Assembly: GCA_035511515.1 (NCBI GenBank)
Contig: DATKFG010000147.1
Location: forward strand, 1-12,935
From: VBCK01 sp035511515
Lineage (GTDB): Bacteria > Pseudomonadota > Gammaproteobacteria > Burkholderiales > Burkholderiaceae_F
DNA length: 12,935 bases
Direction of reading: 5' to 3'
The position numbers and the translations under genes were made by a program. The notes under the pieces were generated by a model. That model ran no database searches. It was not told the origin of the DNA and worked only from the letters and a program-made list of their open reading frames with translations. This document shows, one piece after another, positions 5,932 to 12,935 of this stretch (within the stretch, counting starts at the first letter, position 1; each line of letters begins with the position of its first letter).

Positions 5932-7122
5932 TCAATTGTGGGCCACGGGCGTGATCTTCCCGAACAGGCCATCGGTCTCGTGGTTCGGGCCCGCCGTGAA
6001 GAACATCGTGTCCGGGCTGGAGTTCCTACCCCCGCCCTGCGTCAACGTCCACAGGCCGTCGATCACAATCGGCTCGCCGTTGGCGTCCTCCAGCGTGTCC
6101 AGAAAGCGCCCGCTGCGGTCGTAGGCGTTGATGCGGCCGTCGCCGAAGTTGCCGATCAGAATGGCACCGGCGAACCGGCCGAAGTTGAAGGAAGCGGGCG
6201 TCACCGCCCACGGCGAGTTCAGCGCCCCGTGGCTGGCAAACCGGCGCAGCAGGTGGCCGTCGGTATCGAACACGTCGACAAAGCCGTTGCCCGCGCCGGC
6301 CACGTCATCGTGCTTTTGCGCGTTCTGCTTCGCGTAGGTGACGAACAGGTCCCCGTCGATCAACTGCATGCCGAACGGCGCGTATCCGGCCGGGATATCC
6401 GGGTCAGCAAAACCCCCGTCCGTGGTGGTCAAGACGTAGGTGCCGTTTGCGGCGGGCGGCGCGAACGCGGTCGGCTTGAACACATCGATCGTTCCGGCTC
6501 GGAAATTCGTCGCGAACAAAAAGGCCCCGTTGGCGTTGACCGCAAACACCAGGGCCTTGTACACGGCTCCGGCGCCCGCGCTCGGGTTGGCCGAATTGTC
6601 GGCGGCCAGCACGGCCGCATTGGGCACAGCCAGGCCCCCGGCCCAGGCGGAGATCGTCCCGTCTTCGGTCGCGAAAATGAACGCGGCCTGGGTACTCGTG
6701 CCGGGCACGAGGAAGCGGCTCGAAGCGTTCCACACGATGCCGGTGGGCGCCGCCGGCGTCACGGCCGGAGGATTGTTCGGGTCGATGTGCGTGCAGCTGG
6801 CCGGCGCGGGAACGCCTCCGGGCAGGGGGATTTTCACCTGTAACGGTGTGATGACGCCGGCGCCGTCGTACAGCGTCGAGCAACCGCTGGCATTGTCGCT
6901 GATCCAGAACGGACTGGCCGCGGGTGAAAAAGTAACCCCCCAGGCATTTTCAAGCACCGGATCCTGGTTGGCGGCCGCGCCCGTGATGTCAGAGACCAGG
7001 TGGGTGACGAGGTACGCACTGCGAGGACCCTCGGGATCACTGCTGTCGGCGCGCGCTGCGCTTGTGAACAGCGTTGAAATGGCCATGAGGGCACAAGGTA
7101 CAAGATGGGTCTTGCGTTTCAT
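5932..7122 (-). CDS. Secreted TIGR03118-family beta-propeller-like protein
   Basis: 396 aa. A Sec signal peptide covers residues 1-25, ending TSAARA before DSSD. The body matches the TIGR03118 family from memory: LVTHLVSDITGAA, NAWGVTFSPAASPFWISDN, PTGIVWN, FIFATEDGTISAWAGG, GAVYKALVFA, ATNFRAGTIDVFKP, PAGYAPFGMQLIDGDLFVTY, GFVDVFDTDGHLLRRF, GAILIGNFGDGRINAYD and MFFTAGPNHETDGLFGKI. These alternating strands suggest a propeller. The biochemical role of the family is unknown; members are exported and some relatives carry PEP-CTERM sorting tags, which this one lacks (it ends ITPVAHN). ATG 7122 has GGGAGAG six bases upstream. It appears to be a single-gene unit with a promoter in 7123-7329, and resembles the NHL protein at 3866 in fold rather than in sequence. 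Confidence 0.92.
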   Translation of the reverse strand: MKRKTHLVPCALMAISTLFTSAARADSSDPEGPRSAYLVTHLVSDITGAAANQDPVLENAWGVTFSPAASPFWISDNASGCSTLYDGAGVITPLQVKIPLPGGVPAPASCTHIDPNNPPAVTPAAPTGIVWNASSRFLVPGTSTQAAFIFATEDGTISAWAGGLAVPNAAVLAADNSANPSAGAGAVYKALVFAVNANGAFLFATNFRAGTIDVFKPTAFAPPAANGTYVLTTTDGGFADPDIPAGYAPFGMQLIDGDLFVTYAKQNAQKHDDVAGAGNGFVDVFDTDGHLLRRFASHGALNSPWAVTPASFNFGRFAGAILIGNFGDGRINAYDRSGRFLDTLEDANGEPIVIDGLWTLTQGGGRNSSPDTMFFTAGPNHETDGLFGKITPVAHN

Positions 7123-7203
7123 ATGGAACTCTCCCTTCGGTTGCTGCGGAAACTAACCGCGCGGTGAGTGCCTTTGGACCCAGGCTCGGTTCAACGCGCA
7201 CTC

Positions 7204-7238
7204 GCGAATATGCGCTTAAATTCGCAATGCGCTTGAAA
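7204..7238. promoter_or_regulatory. Overlapping direct and inverted repeats upstream of the TIGR03118 gene
   Basis: ATGCGCTT occurs at 7210-7217 and again at 7227-7234, 17 bases apart, each followed by an A-rich triplet or tetramer. GCGAAT (7204-7209) and ATTCGC (7220-7225) form an inverted repeat interleaved with them. It lies about 80-115 bases upstream of ATG 7122, in an AT-richer patch where a promoter would be expected. No clear -35/-10 pair could be assigned. Confidence 0.3.
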
Positions 7239-7252
7239 GGGTGAACCGATTC

Positions 7253-7280
7253 AGGCCGCGACCACGTTTGTGGCCGGCCT
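7253..7280 (-). terminator. Imperfect hairpin after the MCP gene
   Basis: AGGCC and CCAC on the left pair with GTGG and GGCCT on the right around a GTTT loop, with small bulges. It lies about 50 bases past the TAA of the MCP gene. No U-tract follows on the minus strand, so termination is only inferred from its position at the end of the operon. Confidence 0.35.
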
Positions 7281-7329
7281 TTGAGCGGTGCGATGTAACG
7301 GGAGGGTAACGACCGCGAGCCGCGGGCGC

Positions 7330-8805
7330 TTAAGTAGCCGGCGTTTCGGCTACCCGGAAGGCGCCAACGGCCTCAACGAGGCCACGGGTCTGGGCTTCCA
7401 GGCTACTGGCCGCTGCGGCGGCCTGTTCCACCAGCGCTGCGTTCTGCTTGGTCGACTGGTCGATCGCCGCCACAGACTGGTCAACCTGTTCGATTTCTGC
7501 CGCCTGCCGATCCGAGGCGGTGGTGATCTCGCCGATGATATCGGTGACGCGCTTGGCGGCAGCGACGATTTCACGCATCTGCTCGCCCGCTTCCTGGGCC
7601 AGCGTTGCGCCGCCCTGCACGCGGCCGACGCTGTCGACGATCAGCTTGCGGATCTCGCTGGCGGCCTGTGCCGAGCGCTGCGCCAGCGTGCGCACCTCGG
7701 CCGCGACGACCGAGAAGCCGCGGCCGTGCTCCCCGGCCCGGGCCGCCTCGACCGCGGCGTTCAGGGCCAGGATGTTCGTCTGGAACGCGATCCCATCGAT
7801 GACGCCGATGATCTCGTGGATTTTGCGCGAGCTGTCGGCGATGCTGCTCATCGTTTCGACCACGCGGCCGACGGTTTCGCCGCCGGCCTGTGCCGTCTGG
7901 CTGGCGTTGACCGCCAGGTTGCTGGCCTGGCGCGCGTTGACCGCGTTTTGCCGCACCGTATGCGCCAGCTGCCCGATCGAGCCCGCGGTGCGCTCCAGCG
8001 AGTCGGCCTGCTGTTCGGTGCGCTGCGACAGATCCAGATTGCTCTGCGCCAGCTCGGTGGCGACGCCCTCGATCGTACCGCTGGCGACGCGGATCTTCGC
8101 GATCATGGCGGTGACGCGCTCGGCCATCGTACGCATCGACGCCAGCAGATGACCGAGGTCGCGCTTGGTGTCCAGGCTGGTTGCGACATCCATGTTGCCG
8201 GCAGCGATCTGGTCGGCGGACTCGATGGCCCGCTGCAGCGGCCCGGTGAGGTCGCGCAGCGCGCGCCAGATGCAAAGCGCGGCCAGGGCGAGCGACAGCA
8301 GCATCGCAATCGGCACCAGCAGCTGCTGGCGCGGCGCAGTCGCTTTCGCGATGGCCGCGCGGGCGGACTCGTCATAAGCGGTCAGGTCGGCGGCGATCTG
8401 CTTGCCCACGGCAGGAACCGTTTCGCGGAACGGCGCCAGGCCTTTCAGCGAGGGATCGGCCTGCACCGCCGCGAGCATGGTGGCCATCGGGCCGGCCGCC
8501 GGTTCGATCGAATGGTCCGGATCCATGACCCCGAGGCGGCGCTCGTCCGCCAGCGCGGCACTGAGTGCGTCGATCGCCTTGACCGCCAGGTGGCCCGCGT
8601 CGACGGCGTCGACGACGCCGTCCAGGTAGACCGCGTAGTGCGCCCGCGCCTGGTCGGCGCTCGAGCGCAAGTGCGCGGTGCGTTCGATCAGGCGGCTATT
8701 GGACCGTTCGACGATGACCTGGTAGGTGTTCAATATCGTCAACGGTGCGAGCACGATCACGAACTGCAGGACAATGCGTCGATTCAGGTCCGAAAGCTGG
8801 CGCAT
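7330..8805 (-). CDS. Methyl-accepting chemotaxis protein
   Basis: 491 aa with canonical transmembrane chemoreceptor layout. TM1 is at about 10-31, a roughly 130-residue periplasmic sensor (32-160) is predicted helical, TM2 is LLVPIAMLLSLALAALCIW (162-180), and a HAMP domain covers about 181-235. The coiled-coil signalling domain is 240-485. Its hairpin tip, IDGIAFQTNILALNAAVEAA followed by RAGEHGRGF (336-364), contacts CheA and CheW. The tail ends VAETPAT with no CheR/CheB-docking pentapeptide, as in many receptors. The sensor looks like a four-helix bundle rather than a PAS or Cache domain. ATG 8805 has GGAG seven bases upstream. It follows the small PstS-like gene by 28 bases in the same operon, suggesting that it senses that protein or its ligand. 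Confidence 0.95.
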   Translation of the reverse strand: MRQLSDLNRRIVLQFVIVLAPLTILNTYQVIVERSNSRLIERTAHLRSSADQARAHYAVYLDGVVDAVDAGHLAVKAIDALSAALADERRLGVMDPDHSIEPAAGPMATMLAAVQADPSLKGLAPFRETVPAVGKQIAADLTAYDESARAAIAKATAPRQQLLVPIAMLLSLALAALCIWRALRDLTGPLQRAIESADQIAAGNMDVATSLDTKRDLGHLLASMRTMAERVTAMIAKIRVASGTIEGVATELAQSNLDLSQRTEQQADSLERTAGSIGQLAHTVRQNAVNARQASNLAVNASQTAQAGGETVGRVVETMSSIADSSRKIHEIIGVIDGIAFQTNILALNAAVEAARAGEHGRGFSVVAAEVRTLAQRSAQAASEIRKLIVDSVGRVQGGATLAQEAGEQMREIVAAAKRVTDIIGEITTASDRQAAEIEQVDQSVAAIDQSTKQNAALVEQAAAAASSLEAQTRGLVEAVGAFRVAETPAT

Positions 8806-8833
8806 CGCGAAACTCCGGGGGCTCCAGCCCTAC

Positions 8834-9244
8834 TCAGAACTTGCCGACCACATTGACGCCGGCAGGGGGAGTTATGCCGACGTAGCCGACGGCGCCGGCC
8901 GTCTGCTTGACCAACTCGATCGTCTCGGCGTCGCTGCCCTTGATGGGCGGGGGACTGACGCCGTCCCGGAAGGACTTCTTGGTCCACGAGGAGGTGTATT
9001 TGGCCGGCTCCATTTTCATCACCTTCGCCAGGAACTGGTCCTGCGCGGCGGCGTTGTCGACGGGAATCAGCTTGACGCTTCCGACGAACTGTTTCTCGCC
9101 GAGAAAGATCTCCCGCACATCGGCGGCACTGACCGTGGTGCTGGAGTTGGAGATAACGTACAGGTCGCCGGCACGGGCGGCGCTGGATGCCAGTGCGACC
9201 AGGCCCGCTGCGGCGAGCACGACCAGCTTCTGTCTGAGCTTCAT
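8834..9244 (-). CDS. Small PstS-like periplasmic phosphate/oxyanion-binding protein
   Basis: 136 aa. Residues 1-25 are a Sec signal peptide ending SAARA before GDLYV. The mature protein has segments typical of the PBP-like/PstS superfamily: VSAADVREIFLGEKQF, VKLIPVDNAAAQDQFLAKV, SSWTKKSF and TAGAVGYVGI near the end. About 110 mature residues is less than half of a full PstS, so it is a minimal version without the complete two-lobed domain. No ABC permease or ATPase gene is adjacent, so classic Pst transport is unlikely from this locus. ATG 9244 has GGGAG five bases upstream; the longer open frame from 9337 would overlap the porin gene. It sits between porin and MCP genes. Annotators commonly label such proteins phosphate ABC transporter substrate-binding protein; the ligand remains unproven. 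Confidence 0.85.
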   Translation of the reverse strand: MKLRQKLVVLAAAGLVALASSAARAGDLYVISNSSTTVSAADVREIFLGEKQFVGSVKLIPVDNAAAQDQFLAKVMKMEPAKYTSSWTKKSFRDGVSPPPIKGSDAETIELVKQTAGAVGYVGITPPAGVNVVGKF

Positions 9245-9260
9245 CGGCTCTCCCTTTTTG

Positions 9261-10685
9261 TCAGAAGCGGACCGCGACCTGGAAGCGGTACTCGTTGTAG
9301 TTGTGCAGGAGGCGGTCGAGGAACTCGGTGCTGTCATACTCGAATTTCAGCGCCGTGCTGCTCGTCAGGTCGTAGCGCAGACCGCCCACATCGCGCCGGT
9401 ACGAGGCCCCGATCGCCGGCGCGAGAGTTCCGAAGAAGTTGTCGGACTGGTCCAGCAGCGCCGTCTCCCAGCGTGCGTACGGGGTGAACCTGCCGAACGC
9501 GTGGCCGACCTGCGCATAGGCAGCCCAGCTCCGGTGATGCGATCCGCCGTCGCTGACGTTGGTGTCGAAGAACTTGTAATACTCGCTCAGGATCTCCCAG
9601 TCGTTCTCGGTGTACACGCCGTAAGCGCCGAGGAAGCGGACATTGGTCGTGTTCGGAAGCGGCGCGACGTCGTCGGTGGTGCGCCATCTCATCGCGTCCA
9701 CGCCGAGTTTCAATCCATCGAGTGCGCCGCCGAATTCGTAGCCCAGATTGACCAGCGTCGACACGTCGTGGTTGTTCGATCCGAGCAGGTTCATGTCCAC
9801 CTGGCCGGTGCCGGGCTGGCCGCCGTTGGTGAGGATGCGCGGGCTGTTGCCGACGGTGGCGTCATAAGTGACGTGGCCGTCGCCCACGGCCGTGCGGCCG
9901 GTGGCCCACACGCCGACCGTGTGCGCCGGCATCAAGCCGTAGGTGTCCTCGAACGCGAGAAACTTGGGACGCTGGATCGAGGTCTGGATCTGCGGGCCGT
10001 GGTGGAACGCGGTGTTCCAGTAGCCGTATGGCGTATGAACACGGCCGACCCAGACCGTCAGCTCGTCGCTCCAGACGTAGCCGACCTGCAGGCGCTCCAT
10101 GTCGATGCCGACGGATTGACCATATTCGCTGGTTTCGATCGCGATCTCCATCAGCGACCGGATGCGCTGGCCCAGGGACGGGTTCAGGTAGAAGTCGATC
10201 GCCTTTTCGTTGAAGCCGTTGGCGGCGTTGCTGCTGCCGGGGTCGACGCGGGTGTACCAGCGCCCACCCACGTCGATGAAGCCGTGCAACGGCACGCCGG
10301 TGTCGTTGTTCATCCGGCTCACGCTCTGCGACAGCTGCTTCAGTTGCGAGGCGATGTCGTCCATGCGCGAATCCGGCGCCGGCGCTGCAGCGGTCGGAGC
10401 AACCGGCGCTGGCGCCGTCGCCGCCGCGGGTGCTGGAGCGGTGGCTGGAGCCGCTGCCGCGGGCGCGGGCGCGCCGGCAGCCGGGGCGCCGCGCTGGGTC
10501 TCGAGCTGCTGCACCCTCCTGGACAGCTCCTCGATCTTTTGCAGACTCTGCTCGAGCTTGCGTTGCAGCTCCTGCACGCCCGGGTCCGGGTTCGCAGTCT
10601 GCGCGCTCGCGCTGCCCGGTGCGCCGGCGCAAACGCTGATCGCGCCCGCTAGCGCTATGACCAGGCGGATTCTTCGAGATTTCAT
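9261..10685 (-). CDS. Outer-membrane porin with N-terminal coiled coil and Ala/Pro linker
   Basis: 474 aa. A signal peptide covers residues 1-29 (ending SASAQ). Residues 36-64 form a heptad-rich coiled coil (VQELQRKLEQSLQKIEELSR), 67-105 an Ala/Pro linker and 106-127 a second helix. From 132 (PLHGFIDVGGRWYTRV) to the end are alternating amphipathic strands, terminating in VAVRF with the C-terminal Phe used by the Bam assembly machinery. The layout resembles DcaP-like porins, whose N-terminal coiled coils trimerise. ATG 10685 has AGGGGA five bases upstream. It appears to head an operon with the small PstS-like gene (16 bases on) and the MCP gene. Substrate cannot be inferred from the barrel alone; OprP/OprO-like phosphate selectivity is only suggested by the neighbour. 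Confidence 0.88.
   Translation of the reverse strand: MKSRRIRLVIALAGAISVCAGAPGSASAQTANPDPGVQELQRKLEQSLQKIEELSRRVQQLETQRGAPAAGAPAPAAAAPATAPAPAAATAPAPVAPTAAAPAPDSRMDDIASQLKQLSQSVSRMNNDTGVPLHGFIDVGGRWYTRVDPGSSNAANGFNEKAIDFYLNPSLGQRIRSLMEIAIETSEYGQSVGIDMERLQVGYVWSDELTVWVGRVHTPYGYWNTAFHHGPQIQTSIQRPKFLAFEDTYGLMPAHTVGVWATGRTAVGDGHVTYDATVGNSPRILTNGGQPGTGQVDMNLLGSNNHDVSTLVNLGYEFGGALDGLKLGVDAMRWRTTDDVAPLPNTTNVRFLGAYGVYTENDWEILSEYYKFFDTNVSDGGSHHRSWAAYAQVGHAFGRFTPYARWETALLDQSDNFFGTLAPAIGASYRRDVGGLRYDLTSSTALKFEYDSTEFLDRLLHNYNEYRFQVAVRF
10371..10487 (-). repeat. Ala/Pro low-complexity segment within the porin gene
   Basis: Codons 67-105 of the porin encode almost only Ala and Pro, with Gly, Thr and Val (for example APAPAAAAPATAPAPAAA). 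The GCC/GCG/CCG runs make it a slippage-prone in-frame repeat whose length may vary between strains. Confidence 0.8.
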
Positions 10686-10963
10686 TCCGTTCCCCTGAGG
10701 AGTATTCGAAGGTCGTCGTGGCGCCCGCTGTCAGCCACGAGCCACGCGACGCCGCGCGGCGAGGTTGTGATGTCGCGTTAAGAGTAGAAGTGCGGATCGG
10801 CGCGGGGTCGGTTGAAAAGCGGGCGCGAGGGCGCACATATCGGCATCTACGGGCGCAAGTGCCGAACTAACGTCGCCTTGGCTGCCGCCGCTCGCACCGC
10901 GGCGTGCTCCAACCCGCTCAATGGCCCTCGACGCGGGAACGCGGATCGTTGTTAACGGTCAAA
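10686..10963. other. Divergent intergenic region between porin operon and SCO gene
   Basis: This 278-base stretch must hold promoters for both directions. I could not assign a convincing sigma-70 pair or Pho box. An AT-richer patch near 10770-10795 is the likeliest porin promoter area. A short palindrome, GCCGCGCGGC, lies at 10751-10760. Confidence 0.3.
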
Positions 10964-11560
10964 ATGGACCCTTTAATCGATCGCCATCGTCTTGTGCCCG
11001 GCCCCGAACCATTGAGCGGCACCCGGCTGCGCCGGCTGGCCCGCGTCGGATTCGTCCTACTCGCGCTGAGCCTCAGTGCCTCGGCCTCGGCTCAGCTTTT
11101 CTCGCGCTTCGGCGCCGTGCACTGGGTCGATGCCGACGGCGCCACGCGCACGTTCGCCGATTACAAGGGCCGCCCGGTCGTGATCACGCTGGCCTATACG
11201 TCCTGTCGCAAGACCTGCTCATCGAGCATGCTGGTGCTGCGCAAGATGCAGGAGATCCTGGCGCGCCGAGGTCGCGAGGCCGCCTTCGTCGTCGTCAGCT
11301 ACGATCCGTCGCGCGATTCGCCGGCCGAATGGCGCCGCTACCGCGATGCGCGCCGCCTGCCGCCGACCTTCCACTTCCTGAGCGGGACCGAGGCCGATAC
11401 GCGCCAGCTCGCCGATTTCCTGGAGTTGAAGTACTGGGTCTACGACGAGCACGTGATGCACGACTTCCGCATCGTCGTCTTCGATGCGGACGGCCAGCGC
11501 AAGCGCGACATTCTGTGGGAGCAGGCTTCCGACCTGGAGCGCGAACTGGACGGTCTGTAG
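10964..11560 (+). CDS. SCO1/SenC-family copper/thiol protein
   Basis: 198 aa of the SCO1/SenC/PrrC thioredoxin-like family, which delivers copper to cytochrome oxidase or manages thiols in the periplasm. An N-terminal basic stretch and hydrophobic segment (about 28-43) form a signal peptide or membrane anchor. The copper ligands are all present: Cys81 and Cys85 in TSCRKTC, and His166 in EHVMHDFRIVVFDADG, which lines up with the VDH of SCO1. ATG 10964 is the best start before the signal segment, but its SD is weak; an in-frame TTG at 10949 or ATG at 10904 is possible. No cytochrome oxidase gene is in the window. It converges on the dihaem protein gene with 21 bases between them, so the two are not cotranscribed. 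Confidence 0.88.
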   Translation: MDPLIDRHRLVPGPEPLSGTRLRRLARVGFVLLALSLSASASAQLFSRFGAVHWVDADGATRTFADYKGRPVVITLAYTSCRKTCSSSMLVLRKMQEILARRGREAAFVVVSYDPSRDSPAEWRRYRDARRLPPTFHFLSGTEADTRQLADFLELKYWVYDEHVMHDFRIVVFDADGQRKRDILWEQASDLERELDGL

Positions 11561-11581
11561 TAGAAGGTCAGGGCGGTCCGA

Positions 11582-12935
11582 TCAGGGCGCCCCGGCCTGT
11601 TGCAGCACCCCCCCGAAGTACTGCAGCAGCGCGTCGCGTTCCTCCTCGCTGATGTTGGTGCCCAGCGGCATGCGACCGGCGCCGGCCTGCGGCGCCAGGC
11701 GCCAGCGGATTTCGTCCATCAGCGTGCCGTGCGCAAAGCGCCCGCCGCGCAGCAGCGCGGCCAGCTCGGGCGGATGGTCGAACGGCAGGTGCGGGCCAAC
11801 GCCCGTGAGGTGGCAGCCGGCGCACTGGTCCAGCAGCGCTCGCGTGCGGGCGAGGCCGGACACGGGCGCGGCCGCGTCCGCGGCCCGGTGAGCTGCGCTC
11901 GCGCTGGAAGGACGGTCCATCGCCAGCGCCGTGCGGCTGCGGCGCGACAGGTACGCGCAGTACGGGTCGCGCCCGGAAAAGGTCCGAAAGTCGGCCAGCT
12001 CCCGGGTCTCCGGGTCGGACTGCGCGACCCGCTTGCGCAGAGCCGAAGCCATCTCGACCACGGCCGACGGCGACCAGGCGAAGTCGTAGCTGCCTTTTTC
12101 GAGGGCGGTCGTCCACTGGCTCGTCGACAGGCCGAATCGGGTCTCGACCACGTAGCGGAACCGGTCGAGCGATTCGACGCCGTCGATCCTGGCCGATGCG
12201 CCCGCATCGGATGGATCGGCCCCGACCGCGCGCAACTGCTTCAGCCGGGCCTGCGCGGCATTGGCGCGCGCGGAGGCGGCCGCGAAGCGGTCCAGGGCGG
12301 CATCGATCCCGGCGCGCTGCGCATCGGGAAAGAACGCGTCCAGGCGCCCGCAATCGGTGCCCAGGGACGCCACCAGCAGGTACTTGTAGGAGGCGAATTC
12401 CGGCTGGGATTCGAGCTGATGAACGATGGCCTCGAAGTTCAGCCGTCCCAGCGCCGCTCCCAGCTCGGCATTGGGCGGCAGGTGCTCGGTGCCCTCGTAG
12501 CGGGCCCGCGCCGAGGGGCGAAACGTTTCAGGGTTGGCGAAGCGGTCGACCTCGAGCAGGTGGCGGTAGCGCGGATGGCTCGGCTGCTCCCGCAGGAATT
12601 GGCTCAAGCCGGCCCGTTCCGGCGCGGTCAACGCGGCGTCGTAGCGCTCGCCGTAGGCGCCGGGCCACGCCGGGTGGGTGTCCCAGACGGGCCGCGCGGG
12701 GTCTCCGTGGCACTTCAGGCACGACTGCGGGTTCGGCGGCGAGATGCGAACAGCCGCTTCGCCGCCGGCGTCCAGCGGGAAGGTGATCTCGTGGAGCCTG
12801 AACGACTTGCTGGCCTCGTCGAACTCCATCGTCTCGAGGGAACCGAATCCGGCCTGGTCGGCGTCGCCATTGAACGAAATGACGAACCGTGCCTCGGGGT
12901 CGAACAGGATCGCGCGCGGGTGCGCAAAGCTCGAT
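11582..12935 (-). CDS. Dihaem cytochrome-c-like protein (5' end outside window)
   Basis: The frame stays open from the right edge of the window to TGA at 11582, giving about 450 residues without the N-terminus; ATG 12829 is internal because coding continues above it. Two haem-c motifs are visible: CLKCH (12707-12721) within SCLKCHGDPARPVWDTHPAW, and CAGCH (11810-11824) near the C-terminus. Downstream of the second, RMPLGTNISEEERDALLQYF looks like the usual cytochrome c Met ligand and final helix. Between the motifs are roughly 300 residues of mostly helical sequence that I do not recognise, including AWPGAYGERYDAALTAPERA. The protein is probably exported and haem-loaded in the periplasm; the signal peptide would lie outside the window. 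Whether it is a redox enzyme or an electron carrier cannot be told. Confidence 0.82.
   Translation of the reverse strand, partial: SSFAHPRAILFDPEARFVISFNGDADQAGFGSLETMEFDEASKSFRLHEITFPLDAGGEAAVRISPPNPQSCLKCHGDPARPVWDTHPAWPGAYGERYDAALTAPERAGLSQFLREQPSHPRYRHLLEVDRFANPETFRPSARARYEGTEHLPPNAELGAALGRLNFEAIVHQLESQPEFASYKYLLVASLGTDCGRLDAFFPDAQRAGIDAALDRFAAASARANAAQARLKQLRAVGADPSDAGASARIDGVESLDRFRYVVETRFGLSTSQWTTALEKGSYDFAWSPSAVVEMASALRKRVAQSDPETRELADFRTFSGRDPYCAYLSRRSRTALAMDRPSSASAAHRAADAAAPVSGLARTRALLDQCAGCHLTGVGPHLPFDHPPELAALLRGGRFAHGTLMDEIRWRLAPQAGAGRMPLGTNISEEERDALLQYFGGVLQQAGAP
11810..11824 (-). other. C-terminal CxxCH haem-attachment motif
   Basis: The minus strand encodes CAGCH, a covalent c-type haem site. 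The expected downstream Met ligand appears in RMPLGTN. Confidence 0.85.
12707..12721 (-). other. N-terminal CxxCH haem-attachment motif
   Basis: The minus strand encodes CLKCH. The following residues GDPARPVWD are unlike a standard class I cytochrome c, suggesting a different haem pocket. Confidence 0.85.

Noticed and set aside
7288..8856. A 522-codon open frame on the + strand opposite the MCP gene
   Set aside because: The composition is that of an antisense reading (many Arg, Asp, Gly), and the MCP on the other strand is unambiguous.
8785..9244. A Pst phosphate ABC transporter locus
   Set aside because: Only a small binding protein is present. No permease, ATPase or PhoU gene is adjacent, and no Pho box was recognised upstream of the porin.
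8907..10652. A 581-codon open frame on the + strand opposite the porin gene
   Set aside because: Its product is rich in Arg, Ala, Val and His with no family features, and the opposite strand encodes a clear porin with signal peptide and terminal Phe. Long antisense frames are expected at this GC content.

Overview
The window reads as ordinary chromosomal DNA from a GC-rich Gram-negative proteobacterium. A beta-proteobacterium of the Burkholderiales/Rhodocyclales type is the best guess, but only by inference. The reasons are strongly GC-biased codon use, Shine-Dalgarno (SD) sites of the GGAG type, an outer-membrane porin ending in Phe, a methyl-accepting chemotaxis protein (MCP) tail of Burkholderiales style, and a YceI lipocalin-like protein. 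I see no rRNA, tRNA, CRISPR array, transposase or integrase. All complete genes are intact; the first and last genes are cut by the window ends.

Region 1 (1-1090): the 3' end of a yceI-like gene on the + strand faces a minus-strand locus of two small genes. One encodes 57 aa (740-913) and the other a 73-aa membrane peptide (433-654). A strong bidirectional intrinsic terminator separates them, and the 57-aa gene has a palindrome-rich promoter. A long stem-loop lies just past the stop codon of the second gene. This is the least explained part of the window.

Region 2 (1091-3734, minus): a tight three-gene operon. Its order is a cytosolic sulfite-oxidase-like molybdopterin protein (YuiH type), a ferredoxin-reductase-type FAD/NAD(P) protein sharing a 4-base ATGA overlap with it, and a FadI-like thiolase with a GTG start. 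The first two are a familiar redox pair; the thiolase is an unexpected third member.

Region 3 (3866-7122): on the + strand, a secreted NHL/SMP-30-like beta-propeller, a YgjV-type inner-membrane protein and a 67-aa Cys-rich small protein with a TTG start. These converge, over a 13-bp perfect hairpin, on a minus-strand secreted TIGR03118-family protein.

Region 4 (7330-10685, minus): an apparent operon in the order porin with coiled coil and Ala/Pro linker, small PstS-like periplasmic binding protein, MCP. It suggests uptake across the outer membrane, periplasmic capture and chemotactic signalling for one ligand, perhaps phosphate or another oxyanion.

Region 5 (10964-12935): a SCO1/SenC-like copper/thiol protein on the + strand converges with a large minus-strand protein carrying two CxxCH haem-c motifs, whose 5' end lies beyond the window.
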